29,718 bases of DNA from the NCBI GenBank assembly GCA_023461435.1, contig JAEYLC010000004.1:1-29718 (forward strand), given 5' to 3'. Position 1 is the stretch's first letter; each line of letters starts with the position of its first letter. The DNA is from Bacillota bacterium (GTDB taxonomy: Bacteria > Bacillota > Clostridia > Christensenellales > SZUA-584). The translations under genes were made by a program, and so were the position numbers. Of this stretch, positions 5,938-14,823 are shown one piece after another. The notes under the pieces are model-generated. The model saw only the letters and a list, made by a program, of their open reading frames with translations, was not told the origin of the DNA and searched no databases.

Positions 5938-8900
5938 CTACAGGAAATACTTTACGCCGCTCTCGAAGATCCGCTGGTCCTTTTCGCCGGGGATGTTTTT
6001 GAGCGTGTTTCTCGTATAGCGCTCGCTGTGCGCCATCTTGCCGAACACCCGTCCGTCGGGGGACAGCAGCCCCTCCACCGCAAGCAGCGAACCGTTTGGG
6101 TTATTTTCACCCATCGTCGGCTTGCCCGTTTCGTCCACATATTGCGTGGCGACCTGCCCCGCTTCAAACAGCGCCGACGCTTCATCCAGCCGCGCCGCGA
6201 AGCGGCCCTCGCCGTGCGACACCGCCACTGTGTGGACATCGCCGGGCTGGCAATGCATGAGCCAGGGCGACTTATTCGACGCGATGCGCGTGCGCACCGC
6301 CTGCGACACATGGCGGCCGATCGTGTTGAATGTGAGCGTCGGGCTGTCTTCCCGCATGTCGCGGATCTCGCCGTACGGCACGAGCCCGAGCTTGATCAGC
6401 GCTTGGAAGCCGTTGCAGATGCCGAGTATGAGTCCGTCACGGTTGAGCAGGCCCTGCACCGCCTCTTTGACGCGTGGCTCGCGGAACAGCGCCGCGATGA
6501 ATTTACCCGAGCCATCCGGCTCGTCGCCGCCCGAGAAGCCGCCGGGAAACATCAGTATCTGGCTCTCGCCGATGCGCCGTACAATTTCACCGATGCTGAG
6601 CTCGATATCCGCCGCGGAGAGATTCCGGATCACGAATGTATCCGCGATGCCCCCCGCCCGCATAAACGCGTTTGCGGAGTCGTATTCGCAGTTGGTGCCC
6701 GGAAACGCAGGGATGAATACACGAGGTTGTCCACATTGTCCGGTGTAAATGTGGATAGATTTTGCGGCGAACAGCTTGTCCGGCGCTTCGCCCGGCGTAT
6801 GCGCGTGGACGGGGAACACGCCCGAGAGCGTACTCTCGTATTTTTTCAACAAAATATCGAGCGATACGGCTTCGCCGGCCGCCTCAATGCTTGTCCCGCC
6901 CGTCTGTCCGATGCTTTCAAAATTGAGCCCGTCGCCTTCGAGCAGTATGTCGCCGTACGCCTTGCCGCTGAGCTCATCCATATCGCAGACGCTCAATCTT
7001 GCGCCGATGCCATTGCCGAACGCCATCTTACAGACAGCGGCGAGTATGCCGCCGCGCTCCACGGCGCACGCCGCAGTGATTTTTCCGCTGACGATGCCAT
7101 CCAGCACCTTTGCATAGGCTTCTTTGACGCTCTCAAAATCGGGCATGCCGTCTGCGTCGCGGCGTATGCGCGCGCGGTAAACAGTGCTGCCCGATTTTTT
7201 GAATTCGGGGGAAATCACATGCTGCGCGTGCTGCGTGCAGAGCGCGAACGAGACGAGCGTGGGCGGCACGTGGATGTTTTCAAATGTGCCCGACATCGAA
7301 TCCTTGCCGCCGATCGCGGGCGTGCCAAGGTTTCTCTGCGCCCACCACGCGCCGAGCAGTGCCGCAAGCGGCTTGCCCCAGCTCGCTTCCGTGCTCATGC
7401 GCTCGAAATATTCCTGAAACGTGAGCCACGCGCGTGCGCAGTCGCCGCCCGTCGCCGTCAATTTGGCGAGCGACAGCACGACCGAGTACACCGCGCCGAG
7501 CATCGGGTTCTTTTCCATCAGATACGGATCAAAGCCGTAAGAGAACAGCGTCGCGGTGTCGCAGCCGCCGTCCGCCGCGATTTTGGCCGCCATCGCCTGC
7601 ATCGGCGTGATGCGCCGCGCGCCGCCAAGCGGCATCACGACCGAGGACGCGCCGATCGTGGAATCGAACATCTCAATAAGCCCCTTTTTGGAGCAGATAT
7701 TAAGATCGCTCATCATCGCGCTCAGTCTTTCGGACAGCGTTCCCGTAAACGGCTCGTCGAACAGGCCGTCTCTCTGCAAATTCGATATATGCGCGTTGGC
7801 CGTGGCCGTCGCGCCGTTGGTGTTTAAAAAAGCGCGCGATATCGAAACAATCGGTGTACCGCGCCAGTTAAGCTCCATGCGGCCTGCGTCGGTCACCTCG
7901 GCCACCTTGGCGGCGTGCAGGTTTTCCTGCGCCGCGAGGGCCAGCACCGCGCCCAAATCCTTCGGATCGATCACGACGGCCATGCGCTCCTGACTCTCGG
8001 AGATCGCAAGCTCGGTGCCCGAAAGCCCTTCGTATTTCTTGCGCACGAGGTCGAGGTTCACGCGCACGCCGTCCGAGAGCTCGCCGATCGCGACGCAGAC
8101 GCCGCCCGCGCCGAAATCATTGCAGCGCTTGATGCGGCGCGAAAATTCGCTGTTGCGGAAAAGCCGCTGCAGCTTACGCTCGGTTAACGGATTGCCTTTC
8201 TGCACCTCCGCGCCGCACAGGTCGATCGACTGCTTGTCGTGCGCCTTGGATGAGCCCGTTGCGCCGCCGCAGCCGTCGCGACCCGTCGCGCCGCCAAGCA
8301 GCAGGATAAAGTCGCCGGGCTGCGGGGTCATGCGCACCACGTTATCGGCGGGCGCTGAGCCCACCACCGCGCCGATCTCCATGCGCTTGGCCTTGTAGCC
8401 GTCATGATAGATTTCATCGACGAGCCCCGTCGCGAGGCCGATCTGGTTGCCGTATGACGAATAGCCTTCGGCGGCGCCGCGGCTGATCTTTCTCTGGGGC
8501 AGCTTGCCGGGCAGCGTATTCTCAATGCGCTCGCGCGGGTCCCCGCTGCCGGTCACGCGCATCGCGTGATACACGTAAGAGCGGCCCGAAAGCGGATCGC
8601 GGATCGCGCCCCCGAGGCAGGTGGCCGCGCCGCCGAACGGCTCGATTTCGGTGGGGTGGTTGTGCGTTTCGTTCTTGAACATGATCAGATAGTCGCGTGG
8701 CTGACCATTCACCGTAACGGTTTCCCGGATCGAGCACGCGTTGATCTCGTCGGATTCATCAAAACCCGCCATGAGGCCCTGCTTTTTGGCTTCTTTGGCA
8801 TACAAGGTCGCTAAGTCCATCAGGCAGATGTCCTTTTTGCGGTCGCCGTAGACGGCCTTTCGCGCCTTTAAATATTCATCGTAGATGTCTCTGGCTTGTG

Positions 8901-9633
8901 CCGCGCTGTCATCGAACGTGACGTTCTCGAGCCTTGTGAGAAACGTGGTGTGGCGGCAGTGATCCGACCAGTACGTGTCGATCACGCGCAACTCCGCGAG
9001 CGTGGGGTCCCGGTGCTCCTCATCCTTAAAATAATCCTGCACGAACCTTAAATCCTCAAAGCTCATCGCGAGCGCGTATTCGCCGAGCATGCTTTTGAGC
9101 GCGCTGTCATCGAATGTGGTAAACCCCATTAGCACGGGCACGTCGGGCGGCTCGGGCAGCGCTTCGGCGAGCGTTTCGGGCAGCTCGAACGAGGCTTCGC
9201 GCGATTCAACCGGGTTGATCACGTAGTTTTTGATGTCCTGCACGTCGGCGGGGGATGTGCCCGAAAGCACATAAACCACCGCGCATTTCACCGCGGGGCG
9301 ATCGCATCGCACCGCGAGCTCACAGCATTGTGCCGCGCTATCCGCGCGCTGGTCATACTGGCCGGGCAGATATTCCACCGCGAACACGGCGTCGCCGTCC
9401 GTAAGGTCAAAATCGCCGTAAAAAACAATATCGACGGGAGGTTCCGCAAACACCGTGCCAAGCGCGGCTTCAAAGCTGTTATCGTCCATCCCCTCGATAT
9501 CGTACCGTATCAATATGCGTACATTTTTGAGAGCCGTTTTGCCGAGCGTGCTGCTAAAATCCAAAAGAGCTTTTTTGGCCGCGATATTGAATCCGTCCTT
9601 TTTCTCCACATAAATTCGTCTGACCTGCGACAT
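5938..9633 (-). CDS. purL: Phosphoribosylformylglycinamidine synthase, single-chain form
   Basis: PurL makes FGAM from FGAR, glutamine and ATP in step four of purine synthesis. The 1231-residue chain holds all parts in one polypeptide: a PurS-like N-terminus, a linker with YWSDHCRHTTF, two synthase halves (with KNETHNHPTEIEPFGGAAT and PLSGRSYVYHAM), and a C-terminal class I glutaminase with nucleophile Cys in GICNGFQ (about residue 1073) and the His/Glu pair in AHSERY. The start MSQVRRIYVEKK at 9633 is preferred over an ATG 33 codons upstream, because an AAGGAG site precedes it and the upstream extension overlaps the promoter. Many Firmicutes split this enzyme into PurL, PurQ and PurS; the fused form is unlike Bacillus. 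No other pur gene is adjacent and no purine riboswitch is seen. Confidence 0.96.
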   Translation of the reverse strand: MSQVRRIYVEKKDGFNIAAKKALLDFSSTLGKTALKNVRILIRYDIEGMDDNSFEAALGTVFAEPPVDIVFYGDFDLTDGDAVFAVEYLPGQYDQRADSAAQCCELAVRCDRPAVKCAVVYVLSGTSPADVQDIKNYVINPVESREASFELPETLAEALPEPPDVPVLMGFTTFDDSALKSMLGEYALAMSFEDLRFVQDYFKDEEHRDPTLAELRVIDTYWSDHCRHTTFLTRLENVTFDDSAAQARDIYDEYLKARKAVYGDRKKDICLMDLATLYAKEAKKQGLMAGFDESDEINACSIRETVTVNGQPRDYLIMFKNETHNHPTEIEPFGGAATCLGGAIRDPLSGRSYVYHAMRVTGSGDPRERIENTLPGKLPQRKISRGAAEGYSSYGNQIGLATGLVDEIYHDGYKAKRMEIGAVVGSAPADNVVRMTPQPGDFILLLGGATGRDGCGGATGSSKAHDKQSIDLCGAEVQKGNPLTERKLQRLFRNSEFSRRIKRCNDFGAGGVCVAIGELSDGVRVNLDLVRKKYEGLSGTELAISESQERMAVVIDPKDLGAVLALAAQENLHAAKVAEVTDAGRMELNWRGTPIVSISRAFLNTNGATATANAHISNLQRDGLFDEPFTGTLSERLSAMMSDLNICSKKGLIEMFDSTIGASSVVMPLGGARRITPMQAMAAKIAADGGCDTATLFSYGFDPYLMEKNPMLGAVYSVVLSLAKLTATGGDCARAWLTFQEYFERMSTEASWGKPLAALLGAWWAQRNLGTPAIGGKDSMSGTFENIHVPPTLVSFALCTQHAQHVISPEFKKSGSTVYRARIRRDADGMPDFESVKEAYAKVLDGIVSGKITAACAVERGGILAAVCKMAFGNGIGARLSVCDMDELSGKAYGDILLEGDGLNFESIGQTGGTSIEAAGEAVSLDILLKKYESTLSGVFPVHAHTPGEAPDKLFAAKSIHIYTGQCGQPRVFIPAFPGTNCEYDSANAFMRAGGIADTFVIRNLSAADIELSIGEIVRRIGESQILMFPGGFSGGDEPDGSGKFIAALFREPRVKEAVQGLLNRDGLILGICNGFQALIKLGLVPYGEIRDMREDSPTLTFNTIGRHVSQAVRTRIASNKSPWLMHCQPGDVHTVAVSHGEGRFAARLDEASALFEAGQVATQYVDETGKPTMGENNPNGSLLAVEGLLSPDGRVFGKMAHSERYTRNTLKNIPGEKDQRIFESGVKYFL

Positions 9634-9692
9634 AATCCGTACAATCTCCTTCGAATAGAGCCGAAGCCCATGATAAAAACTGATATATACAA

Positions 9693-9721
9693 AGTATAAA
9701 TGTTTTTTTGTTCGTGTGCAA
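9693..9721 (-). promoter_or_regulatory. Predicted purL promoter
   Basis: On the minus strand, -35 TTGCAC (9716-9721) and -10 TATACT (9693-9698) are separated by 17 bp. This is the best sigma-A-like match ahead of the purL start at 9633. Confidence 0.65.
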
Positions 9722-9805
9722 GGAGAGGACAATATGGCACAGTCAAAAAAGATGAGCAGTTTGTGAATTATTGAAATCGCTCTTTTAAAAGATGAGAATT
9801 TAGAC

Positions 9806-9811
9806 TATAAT
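9806..9811 (+). promoter_or_regulatory. Predicted -10 box for remB-gyrB-gyrA
   Basis: A consensus TATAAT lies about 50 bases before remB within an AT-rich block. The matching -35 is poor (TTTTAA at 17 bp spacing). It is divergent from the purL promoter. Confidence 0.5.
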
Positions 9812-9859
9812 ATATATTATATAGTAGAGTTTGAATTCTTACAGGCTGGAGGAAAAGAT

Positions 9860-10105
9860 ATGCTTCATATCGGCAAAGACGCCATGGTGCCGCTTAAGGA
9901 CATCATATTGATACTTGACTACAAAGAGGCCATGACGAACGACGATACCCATAATTTTTTAAAAAAGCTCAAAGACAGCGCTCATCAGATATTCCTCGAG
10001 GAATACAACATCAAATCCGTGATCGTGGCGCAGTTTCTTGAAAAGTATTTCATTTATTATTCACCCATCTCTTCCGCCACACTCTACAAGCGCTCTCGAT
10101 TATAG
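9860..10105 (+). CDS. remB: RemB-like DUF370 protein (YaaB family)
   Basis: This 81-residue protein belongs to the RemA/RemB (DUF370) family; RemA is a DNA-binding activator of matrix genes in Bacillus and RemB is its paralogue. The family features are the opening MLHIGKDAMVPLKDIILILD, the SVIVAQ strand, and the C-terminal YYSPISSATLYKRS. In Bacillus subtilis the homologue yaaB lies between recF and gyrB, and here it again lies right before gyrB (25-base gap), which supports RemB over RemA. The start is fixed by GGAGG six to ten bases upstream. It likely shares a transcript with gyrB and gyrA. Its cellular role in Clostridia is not established. Confidence 0.88.
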   Translation: MLHIGKDAMVPLKDIILILDYKEAMTNDDTHNFLKKLKDSAHQIFLEEYNIKSVIVAQFLEKYFIYYSPISSATLYKRSRL

Positions 10106-10130
10106 ATTTTTATAAATTAAGGAGACAGTC

Positions 10131-12041
10131 ATGCCAAGCAATCAAAATGAACAGCAATATGACGCCTCGCAGATCCAGGTTCTCGAAGGCCTGGAACCCG
10201 TGCGCAAAAGACCCGGAATGTATATCGGTTCCACCGACGAACGCGGGCTGCATCACCTTGTCTATGAAGTGGTGGACAACTCGGTGGACGAGGCGATGGC
10301 AGGATATTGTGACAAAATCGAAGTGACGATAAAGGAAGACGGCAGCGTGCTCGTTGTGGACAACGGCCGCGGCATCCCCGTGGATGTGCACCCCAAGGTC
10401 GGTAAATCTTCGCTGGAGGTCGCGCTCACGATGCTGCACGCGGGCGGCAAGTTCGGAGACGGCGGCTATAAGGTATCGGGCGGCCTGCACGGCGTGGGTG
10501 TGTCCGTTGTAAATGCGCTTTCCAAAAAGCTCGTTGCACAAGTGCTGCGCGACGGCAAGGTATATGAGATGTCGTTTCTTCGCGGAGAGCCGCAGGGAGA
10601 TATCAAAGTGGTCGGCGAATCGGCCGAGACGGGTACTTTGATACAGTTCTGGCCCGACGAGGAGATATTTGAGACGGTCGATTTCGTATTTGACACGCTG
10701 CGCGCGCGCATGCGCGAGCTCGCTTTTTTAAACGGCGGCGTGCGCATACTCATGACCGACGAGAGAAAAGGCCAGCACTATGATTACTGCTTTGAAGGCG
10801 GCATCAATTCGTTCGTCAAGTTTTTGAATAAAAACAAACCGACGCTGCATGAATCGCCGATCTATCTTTGCACCGAGAAGGACACCACCGTGGTGGAAAT
10901 CGCGATGCAGTATAACGATTCGTATAACGAGAACATATTCACCTACGCGAACAACATCCCGACGCACGAGGGCGGCACGCATTTGATGGGCTTCAAATCG
11001 GGCCTGACGCGCGTGATGAACGATTACGCGCGGCGCTTCGGGATGATCAGGGAAAAGGACGAGAACCTTTCGGGTGAGGACATCCGCGAGGGGCTCACGG
11101 CGGTGATCAGCGTGAAGATCTGCGAGCCGCAGTTTGAGGGGCAGACAAAAACGAAGCTTGGGAACAGCGAGGTCAGGCCGCTGGTGGACAGCGCGCTCGC
11201 GGACGGGCTCAAAAACTTTCTCGAGGAAAACCCCGCCGTGGCAAAGGAGATACTTAACAAGTGCCTGATCGCGCGGCACGCGCGCGAAGCGGCGAGAAAA
11301 GCGCGCGAGCTGACACGGCGCAAATCCGCGCTGGAAAGCGCCGCGCTGCCCGGCAAGCTGGCGGACTGCAGCGAGAGAGACGCGTCGAAGTGCGAGATAT
11401 TCCTCGTGGAGGGCGATAGCGCGGGCGGCAGTGCCAAGCAGGGCAGGGACCGGCGCTTTCAAGCGATACTTCCGCTGCGCGGCAAGATATTGAACGTGGA
11501 AAAAACGCGGCAGGACAAAGCGCTCACCAACAACGAAATCAGAACGATGGCGACGGCGTTCGGCGCGGGCATCGGAGAAGAATTCGACGTGACCAAATTG
11601 CGCTATAACCGTATCATCTGCATGACGGACGCCGACGTGGACGGCAGCCACATCCGTATTTTGATGCTTACATTTTTTTACCGCTATATGCGCGAGCTCA
11701 TCGACGGCGGGCATGTCTACATTGCACAGCCGCCGCTTTACAAGGTGGTTAAAAATAAAGCGGAGAAATACATTTACAGCGATGAAGGGCTCGAGAAATA
11801 TTTGGCTGAGATCGGCCGAGAAGGCATCGCGATTCAGCGCTATAAAGGCCTTGGCGAAATGAACCCCGAACAGCTCTGGGAAACGACGATGGACCCCGAA
11901 CACCGCACGCTGCTGCAGGTCTCCATCGAAAACGCGATCGAGGCGGAAGAGATATTCACGATACTCATGGGCGACGCGGTGGAACCGCGGCGCGAGTTTA
12001 TCGAACAGAACGCCAAGCTCGTGATGAATCTGGACATTTAA
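10131..12041 (+). CDS. gyrB: DNA gyrase subunit B
   Basis: GyrB supplies the ATPase and the metal-binding TOPRIM fold of gyrase, which adds negative supercoils to DNA. The 636 residues show the GHKL ATPase (Asn50 in YEVVDN, DNGRGIP near 77-83, GGLHGVGVSVVNALS), the transducer domain, and the TOPRIM elements EGDSAGGSA (from Glu427) and DADVDGSH (Asp500, 502, 504). The end NAKLVMNLDI is typical of the short Gram-positive form without the enterobacterial insert. An AAGGAGA site precedes the ATG. The quinolone-linked EGDSAGGSA segment looks wild type. gyrA follows after a 13-base gap, so the two subunits are co-transcribed. Confidence 0.98.
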   Translation: MPSNQNEQQYDASQIQVLEGLEPVRKRPGMYIGSTDERGLHHLVYEVVDNSVDEAMAGYCDKIEVTIKEDGSVLVVDNGRGIPVDVHPKVGKSSLEVALTMLHAGGKFGDGGYKVSGGLHGVGVSVVNALSKKLVAQVLRDGKVYEMSFLRGEPQGDIKVVGESAETGTLIQFWPDEEIFETVDFVFDTLRARMRELAFLNGGVRILMTDERKGQHYDYCFEGGINSFVKFLNKNKPTLHESPIYLCTEKDTTVVEIAMQYNDSYNENIFTYANNIPTHEGGTHLMGFKSGLTRVMNDYARRFGMIREKDENLSGEDIREGLTAVISVKICEPQFEGQTKTKLGNSEVRPLVDSALADGLKNFLEENPAVAKEILNKCLIARHAREAARKARELTRRKSALESAALPGKLADCSERDASKCEIFLVEGDSAGGSAKQGRDRRFQAILPLRGKILNVEKTRQDKALTNNEIRTMATAFGAGIGEEFDVTKLRYNRIICMTDADVDGSHIRILMLTFFYRYMRELIDGGHVYIAQPPLYKVVKNKAEKYIYSDEGLEKYLAEIGREGIAIQRYKGLGEMNPEQLWETTMDPEHRTLLQVSIENAIEAEEIFTILMGDAVEPRREFIEQNAKLVMNLDI

Positions 12042-12054
12042 GGGGTGGACGAAA

Positions 12055-14502
12055 TTGGACGAAAAACGAAAAGCAATTCAACCGATCAATATAGAAAAAG
12101 AAATGAGGACGTCATTCATTTCCTATGCGATGGCGGTCATCATCAACCGAGCGCTGCCCGATGTGCGCGACGGCTTGAAGCCCGTTCACCGGCGCATACT
12201 TTACTCGATGAGTGAGCTTGGCAACACGCCCGACAAACCTTTCAGAAAATCCGCGCGTATCGTGGGCGATGTGCTTGGTAAATACCATCCTCACGGCGAT
12301 TCGGCGGTGTATATGTCGATGGTGCGTATGGCGCAGGATTTTTCCACGCGTCATCTGCTCGTGTCGGGGCACGGCAACTTTGGCAGCGTGGACGGCGATT
12401 CTCCCGCAGCCATGCGTTATACCGAGGCGCGGCTCTCGCCGATATCCATGGAGCTGCTGCGTGACCTTGAAAAAGACACGGTGGATTTTTACCCGAACTT
12501 CGACGAAACGCTGATGCAGCCCACCGTGCTGCCTTCAAAATATCCGAACCTGCTCGTCAATGGCTCGGGCGGCATCGCGGTGGGCATGGCCACCAACATT
12601 CCGCCGCACAACCTCGGAGAAGTGATTGACGCGACGGTGTGCCTTATCGACAATCCCGACGCGGACGTGCAGGATCTGATGCAGTTTATCAAGGGGCCGG
12701 ATTTTCCGACGGGCGGCATCGCGATGGGCACGGCGGGCATCACGCAGGCGTACCACACGGGGCGCGGCAAAATCTGCGTGCGCGCCAAAGCCGAGATCGA
12801 GGAGTTCAAGGCGGGGCGCCAGCGCATTATCGTGAACGAAATCCCGTACCAGGTCAACAAGGCGGCGCTGATCACGCGCATCGCCGAGCTCGTGCAGGAC
12901 AAGCATATTGAAGGCATTTCGGATATCCGCGATGAGAGCGACAAGCGCGGCATGCGCATCGTGATCGAGCTCAAGCGCGATGTGAACGCCAACGTGATTT
13001 TAAACCGGCTTTACAAGCATACGCAGATGCAGGATACGTTCGGCGTGATCATGATTGCGCTCGTAGACGGAGAGCCCAAGGTGCTGAATCTCAAAGAACT
13101 GCTTTACCATTATCTTGAGCACCAAAAGGTCGTGATCGTGAGGCGCACAAAGTTTGACCTCGAAAAAGCCGAAGCGCGCGCGCACATACTCGAAGGGCTC
13201 ATCATCGCGCTCGACAACATCGACGAGGTTGTCGAGCTGATCAAAAAATCGCCCGATGTGCCGTCCGCGCGGGACGGCCTCATGGCCCGCTTCGGGCTCA
13301 GCGACAAGCAGGCGCAGGCGATACTCGATATGCGTCTGCAGCGGCTGACAGGCCTTGAACGCGACAAGATCATGAGCGAATACGAAAAGCTGCTCGAGCG
13401 CATCGCGTATTTGAAGCAGATATTGGCGACGCCGCAGATGGTGCTCGATATCATCAAGGAAGAGATGCTCGAAATCAAGGAGAAGTATGCCGACGAACGC
13501 CGCACCGAAATCACGTTCAGCGCCGACGATATCGACCTTGACGAGTTGATACAGGAAGAAGAGATGGTGGTGACGCTCACGCACTTCGGGTACGCGAAGC
13601 GCATCCGCTCCGACGCCTACCGCACGCAAAAGCGCGGCGGCAAGGGCGTGACGGGCATGTCCACGCGCGAGGAGGATTTCGCGGAGCATGTGATGGTGAC
13701 CTCCACGCACGCGCATCTGCTGTTCTTCACGAATCAGGGCAAGGTGTACCGCCGCAAATGCTACGATCTGCCCGAGACGGGGCGCATGACCAAGGGCATG
13801 GCAATTGTCAATCTGCTGCAGCTCGACGCGGGTGAAAAGGTGTCCGCCGTGTTCCCGATCACGGATTTCTCGGACGATACGATGCTCGTAATCGCGACGA
13901 AAAACGGCTTTATCAAAAAGACGTCGGTGAGCGCGTTTAAAAACATACGGCAGAGCGGCCTCATCGCCGTGGGTCTGCGCGACGGCGACGAGCTGATCAG
14001 CGTGCGCGAAACAAGCGGCAAGGATGAGCTCATCATCGGCACGGCACAGGGCATGTCGGTGATGTTCGCGGAGGAGGATGTGCGCGACATGGGCCGCACC
14101 GCCATGGGCGTCAAGGCCGTCGCGCTGCGCGAGGGTGACGCGGTGATCGGCATGGGCATCGTCCGGCCGGATTGCGACGTGCTTGTGATTTCCGAAAACG
14201 GCTACGGCAAGCGCACGCCGGTCTCCGAATACAAGGTGCAGAAGCGCGCGGGCATCGGCATCAAAACGCTCAAAGTGACTGAAAAGACGGGCGTCATGTG
14301 CGCGATCGGCATCGTCGACGGCAGTGAGGATATCATAATGATCAGCGACGCGGGTGTGGTCATCCGCACACGTGTGGGCGAGATATCCGTGTTCGGCCGC
14401 GATACGCAGGGCGTGAAGCTCATGAACGTGGACGAGGAGACGCACGTGGTGTCGGCGGCGCTCGTTCCGCACGACGACGAGGAAGGCGAGACGGAAGAAT
14501 AA
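12055..14502 (+). CDS. gyrA: DNA gyrase subunit A
   Basis: GyrA cuts and rejoins DNA and wraps it through its C-terminal beta-pinwheel. The 815-residue chain has catalytic Tyr122 (in AAMRYTEARL), the winged-helix and tower domains, and the GyrA box QKRGGKG (525-531) that marks gyrase rather than topoisomerase IV. Numbering matches E. coli exactly over the drug-binding region: Ser83 is kept, but position 87, normally Asp or Glu, is Met. The start is a TTG with AGGGGTGG just upstream; no ATG fits. The C-terminus is acidic (DDEEGETEE). No clear terminator follows. Confidence 0.98.
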   Translation: MDEKRKAIQPINIEKEMRTSFISYAMAVIINRALPDVRDGLKPVHRRILYSMSELGNTPDKPFRKSARIVGDVLGKYHPHGDSAVYMSMVRMAQDFSTRHLLVSGHGNFGSVDGDSPAAMRYTEARLSPISMELLRDLEKDTVDFYPNFDETLMQPTVLPSKYPNLLVNGSGGIAVGMATNIPPHNLGEVIDATVCLIDNPDADVQDLMQFIKGPDFPTGGIAMGTAGITQAYHTGRGKICVRAKAEIEEFKAGRQRIIVNEIPYQVNKAALITRIAELVQDKHIEGISDIRDESDKRGMRIVIELKRDVNANVILNRLYKHTQMQDTFGVIMIALVDGEPKVLNLKELLYHYLEHQKVVIVRRTKFDLEKAEARAHILEGLIIALDNIDEVVELIKKSPDVPSARDGLMARFGLSDKQAQAILDMRLQRLTGLERDKIMSEYEKLLERIAYLKQILATPQMVLDIIKEEMLEIKEKYADERRTEITFSADDIDLDELIQEEEMVVTLTHFGYAKRIRSDAYRTQKRGGKGVTGMSTREEDFAEHVMVTSTHAHLLFFTNQGKVYRRKCYDLPETGRMTKGMAIVNLLQLDAGEKVSAVFPITDFSDDTMLVIATKNGFIKKTSVSAFKNIRQSGLIAVGLRDGDELISVRETSGKDELIIGTAQGMSVMFAEEDVRDMGRTAMGVKAVALREGDAVIGMGIVRPDCDVLVISENGYGKRTPVSEYKVQKRAGIGIKTLKVTEKTGVMCAIGIVDGSEDIIMISDAGVVIRTRVGEISVFGRDTQGVKLMNVDEETHVVSAALVPHDDEEGETEE

Positions 14503-14566
14503 CAGCGGGCTCCCAAAAATTGAATCATTTGCTGCTCCAAAGGAATACAAATTTTTGTAGAGGCTA

Positions 14567-14595
14567 TTGCAATCGTATACCACATGTTGTACAAT
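14567..14595 (+). promoter_or_regulatory. Predicted promoter for the solute-binding protein-nadE operon
   Basis: -35 TTGCAA (14567-14572) and -10 TACAAT (14590-14595) are 17 bp apart. A nearby TTGACA (14610-14615) has only a badly spaced TATACT partner (20 bp). From this promoter, transcription would start near 14602 and produce a leader of about 220 nt. Confidence 0.6.
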
Positions 14596-14651
14596 TCGAT
14601 TTGACAGTCATTTGTACACAAAGCGGTATACTGCCAATAACCGCGATATAA

Positions 14652-14810
14652 GCGTATTCCTTCAAAGCGCAAAGGTTCACGATGCGTGTAGAGGGGGCTT
14701 AATGATTTGAAGGAATATGCAAAGAATACGGGGGAGGCTTTGCGCCTCTCCCGTGTTGAAATCACGGGTATGAATCACAGTGTCCCGAAAAAAATTCGGG
14801 TGTGAGTCAG
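14652..14810 (+). promoter_or_regulatory. Structured leader RNA upstream of the solute-binding protein gene, class unknown
   Basis: The gene-free stretch 14503-14823 contains several strong inverted repeats. TATTCCTTCAAA (14655-14666) pairs perfectly with TTTGAAGGAATA (14706-14717) and extends to 15 pairs with one G-U. A GC-rich hairpin follows (about 14728-14754), whose 3' arm CCCGTG can pair instead with a downstream CACGGG. A third hairpin, CCCGAA/TTCGGG flanked by TCACA/TGTGA (about 14774-14807), ends just before the RBS AGGAG (14809-14813). No T-run follows any of them. I could not match it to T-box, lysine, SAM, TPP, glycine or cyclic-dinucleotide classes by eye. Confidence 0.5.
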
Positions 14811-14823
14811 GAGCAAAACAGCT

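Noticed and set aside
6727..6758. Two more DnaA-box-like 9-mers in opposite orientation.
   Set aside because: They are inside purL coding sequence with no origin context.
5815..7827. A 670-codon plus-strand frame.
   Set aside because: It is antisense to purL; its Arg/Ala/His-rich composition is typical of a GC-rich shadow frame.
14538..14546. AAGGAATAC, which could pair with GTATTCCTT at 14654-14662 and compete with the leader stem.
   Set aside because: It lies upstream of the predicted promoter, so it would not be in the same RNA unless gyrA transcripts read through.
10728..14583. Long minus-strand frames (391 and 527 codons).
   Set aside because: They are shadows of gyrB and gyrA, with Arg/His-rich composition and no motifs.
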